DNA from: Bathynomus jamesi
Taxonomy: Eukaryota; Arthropoda; Malacostraca; Isopoda; Cirolanidae
Assembly (NCBI GenBank): GCA_023014485.1
Contig: JAJOZX010000088.1
Coordinates: 2,011,001-2,075,000, forward strand
Length of the DNA: 64,000 nt
Reading direction: 5' to 3'
Positions 8,675 to 19,681 of the stretch are shown in pieces (within the stretch, counting starts at the first letter, position 1; each line of letters starts with the position of its first letter). A program made the position numbers and the translations under genes. The notes beneath the pieces were generated by a model. It made no database searches and was not told the DNA's origin. It worked only from the letters and a program-made list of their open reading frames with translations.

Positions 8675-11644
8675 TTAAATGACGTTAATATTTTCAAAAT
8701 GCCTATCTAAACGGTTTTTAAACATATTAACGCTGGTAGAGTTCACAACGGACGCGGGAAGATTATTCCATTTATTAATTACTTTAAACGTAAAAACGTT
8801 TTTGGCGGTGTTAGTAATGAAATGTCTGTCACGTAATTTAAATCCGTTATTACGAGTATTGCTATTATGAAAAGTGAACAGTTTGTCAAAATTTACGTTT
8901 TCGATTTTATTAACGATTTTGAAAAATTCAATAAGCTCCCTCCTTAATCTCCTAGTTTCGAGTGAATGCAAGTCTAACTCTTTAATCCTATCTTCGTGAG
9001 ACTTGTTGCGTAGTGACGGAATTAGTTTCGTGGCGCGTCGCTGAACCCTTTCCAACCTATCAGTATCTTCACGCAAATACGGGTACCAAAACTGAACGGC
9101 ATATTCTAAGTGGGGCCTGACTAGAGACTTGTAAAGGGGCAATATAATATTCTTCGATTTAAATTCGAAATTGCGCTCTATGAAGCCTAACATCCTATTA
9201 GCTTTTGCGCAAGACTCCAGGCACTAGTTACTAACTTTTAAATCCTTAGATATGCGTACGCCTAAATCTACTTCCTCGTCAACGATCGCTAACTGTCTAT
9301 CATTCATCGTGTACGTGTAATTGTTGTTACGAGAACCTATATGCAAAACTTTACATTTGTCTACGTTAAATTGCATCTGCCACTTATTCGTAGGCTGACC
9401 ATATTTCCTTGAGACAAAAACGGGACATTGGGATGGCAAAAAAGGGACGGGGTTATGTAATATTCTGTATTCATGAAAAAGTAAGTACATAAACCGGGAC
9501 AAAATTGAGATTTTTATTAAAACGACGGGACGGCCAGGAAATATAAAACAAACGGTACTGTCCCATTCAAAACGGTACGTATGGTGAGCCTACTTATTCG
9601 TCCACTCCATAATCCTATTTACATCGTCTTGGAGCCTATTTCTATCGTCCTCGTTGACAACCTTACCGCCTATTTTAGTATTGTCCGCGAATTTTGACAC
9701 GTTACTGGTCAAGCCTACATCTATGTCGTTAATGTAGATTACGAATAGCAATGGGCCTAACAATGAACCCTGAGCGACACCGTTACCTACATGATGGGCA
9801 ATGCCACCTACATCCAACAACTTTGATTCCCTACCATTAACAACGACTCTGTTTCCTGGCACGAAGCCATTCCTCTAACCAGTTAGATACCTGACCGCGT
9901 ATACCGTGCGCTTTAACCTTCGCAATTAATTTTCTATGCGAACTGTATCGAACGCTTTTATAAAGTCTAAATAAATGATGTCAGCCGCTCTATGCTGACT
10001 ACTATTAATCAAATCGTGACTTTCTAAGTGATCGGTGATACGATCCCTAACTACGGATCCCAAAAGTTTACCGACAATTGACGTTATGCTAATAGGCCAA
10101 TAATTGCGAGCTACTGTGAAGTCGACTTTTGTAAAAATGGGCGTAACGTTAGCTAATTTGAAGTCTTCAGGAATAAAACCCGCTTCCAGTGACTTATTGA
10201 ACAGTTTTGTTAAGGGGCCTACGATAACGTCTTTCAAATCTTTCAAATGTGTAGGATAAAGAGCGTCAGGGCCTGGAGCCTTGCTAACTTTTATCTTATC
10301 GATATAATACGCAATCTCACCCTCGTAAACAGTTATTTCATCCAAAATAGTCTCGCTACTAAATGGAACGATATTGTCCACGTCGGGGACATTATTTACG
10401 TCTTCTGCGGTAAAAAACTGTCGCAAAAAAGTTGTTAAAAATACCCGCCATCGCCTGAGCGTCAGAAGCCAAAGCGCCGTTAGCGTCCACTAGAAGGCCT
10501 ATGTTATCTTTTATCGGCTTACGATTATGGACCTAGTCAAAAAACTTTTTCGGATTATGTTTACTATCTGCAGCTACAAGTATCTCAAAATTACGCTTAG
10601 CATTCCTAACAGATCTTTTAACCTGACGTCTAAGCTCAATATATCTATTAAAGTTAGCTACCGTACCATTGCGCATGTTAAGTCTATACGCTCTGTTACG
10701 CTCGTTTATGAACTCACCTGTTTTCCTAGTCCACCACTTGGGCCTACCATAATTACTAGCGCGCTTAGACCTACGCGGAATAAACTCCTTTTCGATATTC
10801 AAAAAACTTTCTTTAAACGACTCCCAATGAAAATTTGCGTCATTACCCTTATATAAATTATCCCAGTCCACTACTCTCATCCTATCCGCAAAATTATCAA
10901 AATTAACCCTACGAAAATCAAGGACTTCTATTACGTTACTATGCTTACTGTTTTCTAACAATAGCTTAAACCTAATAATTTGGTGATCACTACATCCCAA
11001 ACTCTCACCTGCTTCTAAACCTTCGACTATATTTTCGTCGTTCGTCATCACCACGTCTAAAATATTGTCACCGCGCGTTGGTTCGTTAACCACCTATCGT
11101 AAAAAATTATCTTCCATGAACTCAATCAGTCTCAAACCCTCATCATTACCAGTAAAAGTCTCGTAATTAAGGTTAGGGCAGTTAAAGTCTCCGACAACTA
11201 TACTATCCCGATTATTAATAAAGTTACCAAGAAGTGAGTAAAATCTAGGTTCGGTATCGAGGGGTTGAAGAAGAGGTCTGTAAACAACAACGAAATTAAA
11301 GCTAATACTACGCGCCCAAACTTCAACGCATATCCATTAACTGCTGCCGGAAAATCTATCTTAACCTCGCTAGCCCTAAGGGAATTACGAATGTACAACA
11401 AAACGCCGCCACCAATCCTATGTAACCTATCATTAGTAAAAAGCTTAAAACCCGCTATATCAAGTTCCCCCAACAAGTCCCGAGTTACGGTAATTAACCA
11501 CGTTTCGGCTATCGCAACTATATCGTAGTTCCCGGAATAAATTATCGCCTTAAATTCGTTCAATTTATTTCTAATACGCGCGTTACAATAAAAGACGTTT
11601 AAATTATTTTTTACCACGGATCCACGTTTTAAACTATTTTTCAC
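8675..11644 (-). pseudogene. CR1-like ORF2: endonuclease and reverse transcriptase
   Basis: In order on the minus strand: endonuclease N-terminus (YCNARIRNKLNEFKAIIYSG, DIVAIAETWL; 11198-11644), endonuclease C-terminus with SLGCSDHQIIRF plus linker (10533-11093), RT fingers (KVSKAPGPDALYPTHL; 9926-10426), RT palm (GVAQGSLLGPLLF, KFADNTKIGG; 9590-9862), and thumb and C-terminal domain (PLYKSLVRPHLEYAVQFWYP; 8675-9193). The catalytic motif reads FADN where FADD is expected, so an essential Asp is lost. Frame changes separate the blocks and a hAT MITE splits the palm from the thumb. Not functional. Confidence 0.88.
9391..9592. mobile_element. hAT MITE (202 bp) with perfect 8-bp target duplication
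   Basis: Termini TAGGCTGACCATA and TATGGTGAGCCTA are imperfect inverted repeats. CTTATTCG occurs immediately outside both ends (9383-9390 and 9593-9600). Removing the element and one duplication restores the LINE reading frame (MEWTNKWQMQ). This fixes the boundaries exactly and shows the MITE came after the LINE. An 8-bp duplication is the hAT signature. No coding capacity. Confidence 0.95.
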
Positions 11645-11689
11645 GTTGGGCTGGCGTTTCCCGAACCCACAAGGTTTAAAGAGGGCTTC

Positions 11690-12204
11690 GACCTATACAG
11701 CTTTCGAACATTTTCATCGATTAACCTACCTAGCCTAGCATTCCCAATTTCATTGAAGTGCACCCCCATCTTTTATAAAAAGGCTATGATCACTAAATTC
11801 TGACCATAGCTTTACGAAGGGTACATTTTCCTGAGCACAAATCGTGCCTAGGGGTAATACCTAGAACTAAAAAGTATCTGACCTTTTCCTTCAGGGACCT
11901 AATTAATCTCCTGTATCTCTCCAAAAGGTCAGGCACTCTCGTATCGGGCCTATACGAGTCGTTGCCCCCTACTCATCGGTACCAACATCGAGTGACAAGA
12001 GGCAACATCAATCCTATCTACTTCGTCTCTAATTTTGTCAACTCTGGTCCCTGGTAGACAGACCCTCCTCCTCTTGGTTGGATTCCGTTCAACGAACTCC
12101 TCATCCATATGACGCCCTAAGGAGTCCCCAATTAAAATCGTTTCCCCCTCGTTCACATCCCGATCCATACACAAAAACAAAGACGCAATAGCACCATGAG
12201 ACAC
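11690..12204 (-). pseudogene. CR1-like ORF1 with SGNH/GDSL esterase domain (C-terminal part)
   Basis: The minus strand carries TILIGDSLGRHMDEEF (GDS block), then RRRVCLPGTRVDKIRDEV. After a frameshift it shows GGNDSYRPDTRVPDLLERY and, near 11690-11760, GVHFNEIGNARLGRLIDENV. This order of GDS, G-N-D and H-N blocks is the SGNH hydrolase pattern known from ORF1 of CR1-group LINEs. The N-terminal part (SEEIVHLKRNVRERRKDLQR) lies on the far side of the inserted LINE at about 15600-15660. Function in retrotransposition is unknown. Confidence 0.8.
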
Positions 12205-15200
12205 ATACAGAAGTATAATATTAACATATTACAGTACAACGTAGATGGCCTCATCAACAAAATCATGCAGCTTAGGGAATTCGTACACAAACAAAACATT
12301 CACATAGCACTTATACAAGAAACAAAACTAAAACGCACACACAAAACACCAACCATCCCTGACTTCACGGCGATCCGTCAAGATCGTACTGGGGGTCACG
12401 GGGGTGGATCATCACCTACATACGTAAAAGCATTAGCTACACTGATGCCACCCAAAACATTACAAACATAATCCGATCAGATAACACGATAGGAATACAG
12501 GCACTTAAAACTAAAAAACGCACAAAACACACCACACTAATCAACATTTACATCCCACAAGATAGTTCACCTCAGGTGCCAGCCAATTACAATCGACAGT
12601 TACACAATCTGGCCTCTCTCACTAATGTCATCGTAGGAGGAGACTTCAACGCTAATGACACTAGTTGGTACCTGCACAACCAAAGCAACACCAGAGGCGC
12701 CAACATAGCCACACAACTATACAGCCTCTTCATTCTTAACAATACAGAAGGACATACACACAAACCACATCAAAGAGGATACTCAAATTCCTCCCCAGAC
12801 ATAACGTTCTGTTCCCCCTCACGAGCAACACATACACACTGGAGAACAGAAAAACAACTGTCATCAGACCACCTGCCCATCATCATTACAACACGTTCTA
12901 CACTGCCCCAACAGCCTTAGGCACACTTACAGAAATTACAAGAAAGCTGATTGGGAACAGTTCAAAATACAGACTGAGGGACAATTCACCAGATTAAACA
13001 GCACACCCATCATAAACATCAATACAACACTCAAGACATTTAATGAGATCATCAATAATGCAAACATTAGGAAATACAACCCAAATTACATTAGAGAAAT
13101 AGCCCATCTCATAATGCAACGTAACAACCTCAAACATAACACTCAAACACTACACACAGAAACATAAAACAGCAGATACAACAGCTCAACACAGAAATAA
13201 ACAACAAACTCAAAGAAAAACAAACAGAAACATTTAGGGAATTCATAACAACACTAAACCACTCCACAGATACATCCAGGCTATACAAGATTATAAACAG
13301 CATTACCCACTCTAACAGCGGCATTCACACCTCACACGCGGCTATCTGTCGCAGCCAAAATAATATCCCAACATATACACAACAAGCTAACATTCTAGTT
13401 AATCACTACGCAAAGATAAATCACTTAAACAGAGACAACAACCAGAAACACGCATACAGAAAAACAGCCAGACACAAGAAAACCTACAGACTCGACACGA
13501 CCATTACACCCTTCAATACAGACCAGACCACCAAGATCATCAAAAATATTAAGAATTCGAAGGCTACTGGACCAGACAACATATCTAACATACACCTTAA
13601 ACACTTGGGCCCACAGGGAATGCTAGCTCTCACAAATATCATCACATATTCATACCAACACTGTATTATTCCTGACATATGGAAACAAGGTGAAGTTATT
13701 ACACTACTCAAACCAAACAAAAATCCAACAGAACCAGCTTCCTACAGACCCATTACTTTTCTATGCACTCCTTCCAAAGTAACAGAAACACTAATCTTAC
13801 AAATCACCAACCCACACATACCAACTATCGCCTACTCAACATGGATTCAGACCTCACCACTCAACCACGACATTACTCACTAACCTCACACAGCACATCA
13901 TGGATGGCATCAACTCCAGACGATCAGCTCAACGTACACTATTAGCATCAATAGATATTAGTAAAGCATTTGATGCTATCCCACGCTCCCCTCTCATAAA
14001 CAAAATACTCAATACAAACATGCACAATAACACCAAAAGGTGGCTGAGCAGCTATCTTTCAGGAAGATACTCACATGTCACATTTAATGGCAAGTCATCC
14101 AAAAACAAGCTTTTTCCGAACGGGGTCCCTCAAGGCTCTGTTCTCTCACCAACACTCTTCAACTTATACATGCATGACATTCCAACACCCATAGATAACG
14201 AGCTTACCTTATCATCATATGCAGATGACATCACTCTAACATCCACCCACAACAACATGGACACCGCTACAAATAACCTACAAACATACATAAACAGTAT
14301 ACAAGACCGGCTCACATACAATAGACTCAAAGTAGCCCCACAAAATCAACTATTACCTTGCTTACAAGCAACACAAAAGAACACCAGGTAATTCCACAGC
14401 TTACACTAAACAACATCAACATTCCACACACTCACAGAACCAAAATACTTGGTGTCACATACAACACATCATTATCTTTTGCAAACCACATTCAGGACAT
14501 TAAAAACAAGTGTACGTCAAGACTTAACACACTTAGGGTACTTACAGGCACAAACTTTGAACACCAGCAGGAAACAACATCACTCATATACAAACAATAT
14601 ATTCGCTCAGTTATGGACTATGCTAGCCCATGCTGGGCACCCATTATCTCAAACACACACATAAACACCTTACAAACAATACAAAACAACGCACTTCGTA
14701 TCATTACAGGATGCACTCAAACAACACCAATAGAACACCTGCACACAGAAACAAAAATACTAAAAGTTAGGGAACATTTAGACATGAGGGGAACACAATT
14801 CATGGCAGCAGCGACAACTAACCCACAACACCCTTGCCACTACATGTACAATCATGCACCAACACCTCGCACCATTAAGGTAACACCAGAGAGACATTAT
14901 AACCAAATACTCCATTCCATACCACGCCCCACAGACATCACACAGTACAGAAAACACATACACACACCTAACCCACAAAGCACTGACACGACTCGGTCCG
15001 AATGCGGTCCTAGGTGCGAAGCCGCCACCCATTAACAGGTCAGAGATCAGCCTGAGCAGATCGGATCGAGTTAACTTAGCACGATTCCGATGTGGACATC
15101 ACCCCAACTTACGGACATATAAACACAGACTAGACAACTCCATAGACGACACCTGCCACCTGTGCAGGACACACCACAAACAATTGAACACATTATGACA

Positions 15201-15356
15201 GACTGTACCGCTCTAGCACAACAACGAACACAACACAACATCACTAGTGCGCTGAACCTCTGGTCCACTCCGGAGAGGGCGATCGGTTACCTGCGTGCCA
15301 CCGGCTTGCTCGATCAGGGTGGGCTGATCGGCTAAACAACAACAACAACAACAACT
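12180..15356 (+). mobile_element. LINE (I/Jockey group) nested in the CR1-like LINE
   Basis: A plus-strand element running from the endonuclease domain at 12196 to an (AAC)n tail at 15335-15356. The CR1 ORF1 is found on both sides in the opposite orientation, so this insertion is the younger. Codon use is strikingly A/C-rich compared with the neighbours. I could not define a target duplication. Confidence 0.85.
12196..15335 (+). pseudogene. LINE ORF2: endonuclease, RT and C-terminal zinc-finger-like region
   Basis: Endonuclease blocks: NILQYNVDGLINKIMQL, HIALIQETKL (12196-12471), VIVGGDFNANDTSW and LSSDHLPIII (12576-12920). Reverse transcriptase: ASIDISKAFDAIPRSPL, GVPQGSVLSPTLFNLYMHDI and the catalytic SYADDITL (13900-14391). 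The thumb and connection region (14358-15035) has YIRSVMDYASPCWAPII. After a stop comes a cysteine/histidine pattern followed by QTIEHIMTDCTALAQQRTQH, reaching the stop before the (AAC)n tail. At least five frame breaks separate these pieces. Clade could be I, R1/LOA or Jockey; I cannot separate these by eye. Confidence 0.85.
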
Positions 15357-15721
15357 TTGCGAAAGGGTTCTAAACCCCGATAGGGGGGATTTCTATCACC
15401 TAACGTACGTGGCCTAGCTCCACCCTTAACTACTTTAAATCCCTCCCCGTCTACTAATCTCGGACCAACCTTGACCCCTTCCTCAACTCTGTCTAACCTT
15501 CCCGATAAGTTGCCTATACTGAAACTAAGCTTCTAACCTCACCATTCAACGTTGGTATAGGTTCGGCCTTAGTCAACTTTAAGCCAAGCCCTGCCCTCAT
15601 CAAGCGTTGCAAGTCTTTCCGTCTTTCGCGTACATTACGTTTTAAATGAACTATCTCTTCGCTTAACTCACAAAAGGACCGCCGTTGTAATCTTTAAAAT
15701 CAGTATACCACCGATTAACCC

Positions 15722-16095
15722 CAAGTAGTATGACCGCAAAATGGACGAATGCAATGCAATTGCAGATGTTGCAAGAGTGCCACCCCCCACCCCTTTGTTG
15801 CAAGGCACCCCATAGTACCAAACCCCCACTCTCTTTTTTGCAAGGCACCCCTAAATGTGGGAGGGGGAATGTTGCAACTTGGAGGCGGAGTTGTCCCCCA
15901 AGTTGCAATGAACCCCCGCTGGGGAAGACCTCTTTGGGAGATAAGATGGGACGGCCTCACCCCCCCAAAGTGCTATACCTAACCTAAGAGAGAGGATAGA
16001 GAGGAGAGGTGTTCGGTTGACAGGAGCCAAGGGCATATTAAGACTTCAGCCGAGCGGCCGTTGTCTTATAGGGCCCCTAATCAGCCAGTTGGCTT
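15722..16095 (+). repeat. Dispersed repeat, copy 1 (copy 2 at 39000-39408, inverted)
   Basis: Non-coding sequence with repeated TTGCAAGGCACCCC motifs, GC-rich blocks and a (GA)-rich stretch, ending near CAGCCAGTTGGCTTAA. The same order of blocks is found at 39000-39408 on the other strand. Family unknown to me. No terminal repeats or tRNA-like boxes recognised. Confidence 0.8.
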
Positions 16096-16099
16096 AATA

Positions 16100-16260
16100 C
16101 GTCAGTTGGCTTAGAAGGCTGAGTTGCCAGTTTGTGCTATTTATTTAATTAAAGCATATATTCTGACATAATCCGCCATTTGGCTTAGAAGGTTGAGTTG
16201 TCAGATAGCGCTATTTATATAATTAATGCATATATTCTGGTTTACAAATCCGCTTTAGAA
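16100..16260 (+). repeat. Two-copy tandem duplication, about 78 bp
   Basis: GTTGGCTTAGAAGGCTGAGT ... GCATATATTCTG (from about 16103) is repeated with changes as ATTTGGCTTAGAAGGTTGAG ... GCATATATTCTGG (from about 16180). Non-coding. Confidence 0.75.
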
Positions 16261-16319
16261 GCCAGCCAATTGATATAATTAAATACCGTGTACAAACAAA
16301 AAGGATTAAATAAAACACC

Positions 16320-16636
16320 ATTACATCATTCTGTTTATTTAGGCGAATTAATGGAAATATATAAATATACAATGGAATATATGTGATAAAAAATAATAAT
16401 ATCATACGGACGATGAATATACAATAAATATACAATGGAATATATATATGATCAAAAAATAATAATAGCATCACGAACGGGAAATATATAATCAAAAATA
16501 TACAAAACGTTGTATTATCAATATATTAGTACAGGAAAAATATATACAGTTATATTAAATAATTAAATATATTGAAAGTAATAATATAGAATGCGTATAA
16601 TCAAATGCATATTAGTACAGGAAATATATATATATA
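16320..16636. repeat. AT-rich minisatellite array, interrupted by a transposon
   Basis: Degenerate tandem units: ATACAATGGAATATAT...AAAAAATAATAATA at 16360-16500, then units ending GCATATTAGTACAGGAAATA at about 16520 and 16601. The last unit type recurs at 18055-18125, beyond the inserted DD41D element. The element therefore landed inside the array. Confidence 0.75.
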
Positions 16637-16638
16637 TA

Positions 16639-18013
16639 CCGGGTGTTTCAAAAGTCCCTCACTAATTTGATTTTCAATTTTCTTTGCAGCTAATCGACCA
16701 ACGACGTTCATCTTTTGGTAAACTCTTACTCAGTAGTTGAGAATTTTTTTGAGTCTACATTTGAAGTTTTGCTCAGTTTTCTTCTGCTACCATGCTGACT
16801 CTAGAGCAGAGGTGTAAAATCGCTGCATGGCAGGAGGTTTTTCAATCTGTGGTCGAAGTGCAGCGACGATTCCGGGCAGTCTACGGACAGCATTATGCAC
16901 CGGATAGGAACACTATCGTCGCCACCCACCCACCGGAAGTTTATGGAGACCGGATCCGTAAAGGACAAACCACGATCAGGAAGACCTCGAAGTGGGCGGA
17001 GTGAGGAGAATGTCGAAACTGTCCGTGAGGCGTTTACTCAGAGTCAAGGAAAGTCCATTCGGCGAGCTGCTGCGGAACTGAACATCAGCGCGACATCTAT
17101 CCAACGGATTTTGCGGCGTGGTCTCAAGCTGTATCCGTACAAGATCCAGGTGGTTCAGAAGCTGGAACCTCAAGACTACGATTGCCGGGTGGAGATGTGT
17201 GAGACACTGCTGCATCACTACGAAAGAGACCCATCGATCCTGGAGCACATGTGGTTCAGCGACGAAGCTCTCTTCCACCTTTCTGGTCGCGTCAATCGGC
17301 ACAACACCCGCATCTGGGGAACTCACAATCCTGCGGAGATCCATGAACATGAAAGGGACACGCCGAAATTGGTCGTCTGGTGTGCCATCTCCTCAGCTGG
17401 GCTGATTGGTCCGTTCTTCTTCCGGGATCAAGATGGAAATTCCGTGAACGTCAACGGAGACAATTACCTTCGTATGCTTCAGGAGTTCTGCATCCCCCAA
17501 CTGTCAGCTGTAGCTGACATGCAAGAAGTCATTTTCCAGCAAGACGGTGCCCCTGCTCATTACTCGCGTGAGGTTCGCTCATTTCTGAATAAGCAGTTCC
17601 CGGATCGGTGGATTGGTCGCCGTGGTCCCATCGAATGGGCTGCTCGCTCGCCTGATCTTACCCCATGCGACTCCTTTTTGTGGGGCTACATTAAGAGCAA
17701 AGTGTACGCCACCAAGCCGCGAGTCCTCCCCACACTAGAAGAACGGATCAGGAATGCGTGTGCTTCTGTTACTCCCAAAATGTTGTCCAATGTCGGCCAA
17801 GAATGCGTAAAACGGTGGCTCGCTTGTTTCGAAAAAGACGGTGCCCACGTTGAGGTGGACCAGTGACTCTCCAGTAGACTTATGAAGCCAAGTTTGATGC
17901 CACCAAAATTCTCATGAATCGTAGACTCAGCAACCAAATTGTCATTTGGTTCCTCTTGTAATTGCTATTTTAATAAAATTTTAAAAATAATGAGGGACTT
18001 TTGAAACACCCTG
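16639..18013 (+). mobile_element. DD41D Tc1/mariner-type element, nearly intact
   Basis: 1375 bp. The termini are GGGTGTTTCAAAAGTCCCTC and its reverse complement GAGGGACTTTTGAAACACCC, flanked by TA on both sides (16637-16638, 18014-18015). It contains one transposase gene with a single detectable frameshift. It sits within an AT-rich minisatellite and is the best-preserved of four DD41D-type elements in the window. Confidence 0.93.
16792..17866 (+). pseudogene. DD41D transposase, one frameshift from intact
   Basis: Start at MLTLEQRCKIAAWQEVF, an N-terminal helix-turn-helix common to these transposases. The frame shifts near 16920-16935. The second frame (to 17866) carries the KPRSGRPRSGRSEENVE linker, then a second helix-turn-helix (SIRRAAAELNISATSIQRI). 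The catalytic residues are in MWFSDEALFHLSG, IFQQDGAPAHYS and RSPDLTPCDSFLWGY. By my count there are 41 residues between the second and third Asp. All three Asp are present. About 350 residues in total, normal for the family. Confidence 0.9.
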
Positions 18014-18115
18014 TATAATTAAATAAATAAATATACATCCTTTGTGTTCTATGGGTTATATTAAATAATTAAAAATAATACACGAAACGTATAATCAATT
18101 GCATATTAGTACAGG

Positions 18116-18162
<47 letters not shown>

Positions 18163-18184
18163 TAAATAATTAAGTATACATCCT
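18014..18184. repeat. AT minisatellite unit and (TA)n
   Basis: One further unit of the 16.5-kb minisatellite (ending GCATATTAGTACAGGAAATA at about 18121), then (TA)n to about 18160. No coding signal. Confidence 0.75.
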
Positions 18185-18442
18185 TTATGTTCTACGGTGC
18201 AAAACGCTAAACTCACACGTAATAGAGTCTACATCCACATCGATATTACTTTGTACTACGTGGTAAAACCGGCCAAGCAACACTTCACCGTTTAACTGAT
18301 ACGGAGGCCTATACTCTACATAAATGGCTTTCATATCATTCAATACTATTTTTGTGCCTACTTTACATCCGGTTGACAAGTTATCTTTAAACACGGCTAG
18401 AATACAATCAAAAGCACGCACAAAGAGGTCATCGTTAACCAC
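18185..18442 (-). CDS. Unknown ORF near Polinton, 85 aa
   Basis: Unrecognised. The sequence starts MVNDDLFVRAFDCILAVF and ends with GEVLLGRFYHVV...CEFSVLHRRT. No clear membrane segment or motif. It is downstream of and co-oriented with the polymerase, so it may be a Polinton accessory gene. The upstream part may be lost to the GC-rich block at 18480-18690. Low certainty that it is a real gene. Confidence 0.35.
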   Translation of the reverse strand: MVNDDLFVRAFDCILAVFKDNLSTGCKVGTKIVLNDMKAIYVEYRPPYQLNGEVLLGRFYHVVQSNIDVDVDSITCEFSVLHRRT

Positions 18443-18479
18443 AACATCATTATTAAATACAAGTTTATAAACAAGCCTT

Positions 18480-18690
18480 TCGCACGTCCACTCGGTTCAA
18501 GCTCTGAGATGACTATGAGCCACAGGTGGACGGATCGGCTCGACAGGCGGAGTGAGTCACGCTGATGAAACGTGTACGGGCTTGTTCGAACTCGTGTGTT
18601 TCGTAAGGTACACGGGTGGTCGGCTCGCTGGGGGGAGAGCGTCGTACTACTAAAGCGTGTACAGGCTTGTTCGAACACTTATGCTCTTGG
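18480..18690. repeat. Imperfect tandem repeat, GC-rich
   Basis: ACGTGTACGGGCTTGTTCGAAC near 18570-18595 recurs as GCGTGTACAGGCTTGTTCGAAC near 18655-18676, with related GGTCGGCTCG text between them. Non-coding by appearance. It separates two unknown minus-strand ORFs. Confidence 0.6.
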
Positions 18691-18767
18691 ACAAACAGAA
18701 TTTTTCACTACATGAAACAATATCGACTTTAATGTTTTATCACTCACCAGACGTTCATTTCCACAAA

Positions 18768-19343
18768 CTAAACATCTTCACAATCCGGCTCATTATTTGA
18801 GAGAAACATATGTCCAAATTTGTCCTTTTTGTTTAACAAGCGATACTCGTCTCTAAAGTCTGTTAAAAACTCACACAGCCCATTAGCCACAACCTCACTA
18901 CAAACCTCATCATGATATATATTAATATAGTGGTAAAAATACTTAAGATTCTCCATGATGACAAGATTTACATTCTCAACCATAGGGTACGAGTAGTCGG
19001 TATGGTGTAACATGACATTATATCGCTTGTCATACTACTCATCAACAAGACTCACTATCCATAACCGTTGCTTATCTTCTGAACGTGTTGCTTCTTCTAT
19101 TTTTCGGTATATGTGAGCCTTTATAAAGGTTAGGTCTATAACATATTTCAATACATCGTCCGAACTACGAAATCCTACAATGCCCTCGCCAGAATACCCG
19201 TAGAGTATTTGAACATCTTGGTCCTTCACACTGCTCAATGTAGCCTTAAAAGTGGCAAAGGAGGGGGGAATAGGGAGTTTTTCAGTATCCACCACATCCA
19301 CCACCTTCATAAATGTTGAACACGCAATATTAAAGGTAGCCAT
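18768..19343 (-). pseudogene. Unknown Polinton-associated gene with an in-frame stop
   Basis: Two open segments lie in the same frame, split by one TAG at about 19035. The first starts MATFNIACSTFMKVVDVVDT and includes VQILYGYSGEGIVGFRSSDD and LWIVSLVDE. The second includes YFYHYINIYHDEVCSEVV and FLTDFRDEYRLLNKKDKFG. Together about 190 residues. The even composition and unbroken frame on both sides of the stop argue for a real gene. I do not recognise the family. Its position next to the polymerase suggests a Polinton gene of unknown function. Confidence 0.55.
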
Positions 19344-19681
19344 TACTATTTTTCTTCTACGCGGGAGAATACACGTCTGAGCTCAAGGGTATGCAGAGGT
19401 CAACTGAGCACGCAGAGCACGCAGGGATAGAGGCATGCTCAGGTAGCGGCAGGACTCACGTTGCCGGTCTTACAGTGGGCGGGGCTTAGCTTTTTACTGT
19501 ACACACACACACGCACGCACGCAAAGGAGAAAGTGAAACGCTAATTGAAACGCGATTTATTTAATAAACGAAATATTCAAGGTATATATATTTACAAATA
19601 CGTGTAATAAATAATTTAATAATAGACATATCAAAAATTATGGTATCCAAAGGGCACGGTATCATAGGTACCAGGCAGCTG
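19344..19681. other. No gene recognised
   Basis: A moderately GC-rich block (19360-19490) and an ACACGCACGC run near 19501-19522. No coding signal. Confidence 0.5.

Larger units (their letters stand above)
8549..15720 (-). mobile_element. CR1-like LINE with two nested insertions
   Basis: A minus-strand non-LTR element. Its 3' tail (an A-run, T-run on the plus strand) is near 8550. ORF2 covers 8675-11644. ORF1 covers 11690-12204 and continues beyond a second LINE at about 15360-15660. A 202-bp hAT MITE (9391-9592) and a plus-strand LINE (12180-15356) interrupt it. The esterase-type ORF1 is characteristic of the CR1 group. Confidence 0.85.

Noticed and set aside
15663..16036. Several 60-90 codon frames on both strands at 15.7-16.0 kb and again at 38.9-39.5 kb
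   Set aside because: They overlap on both strands inside a GC-rich dispersed repeat and have no conserved protein text.
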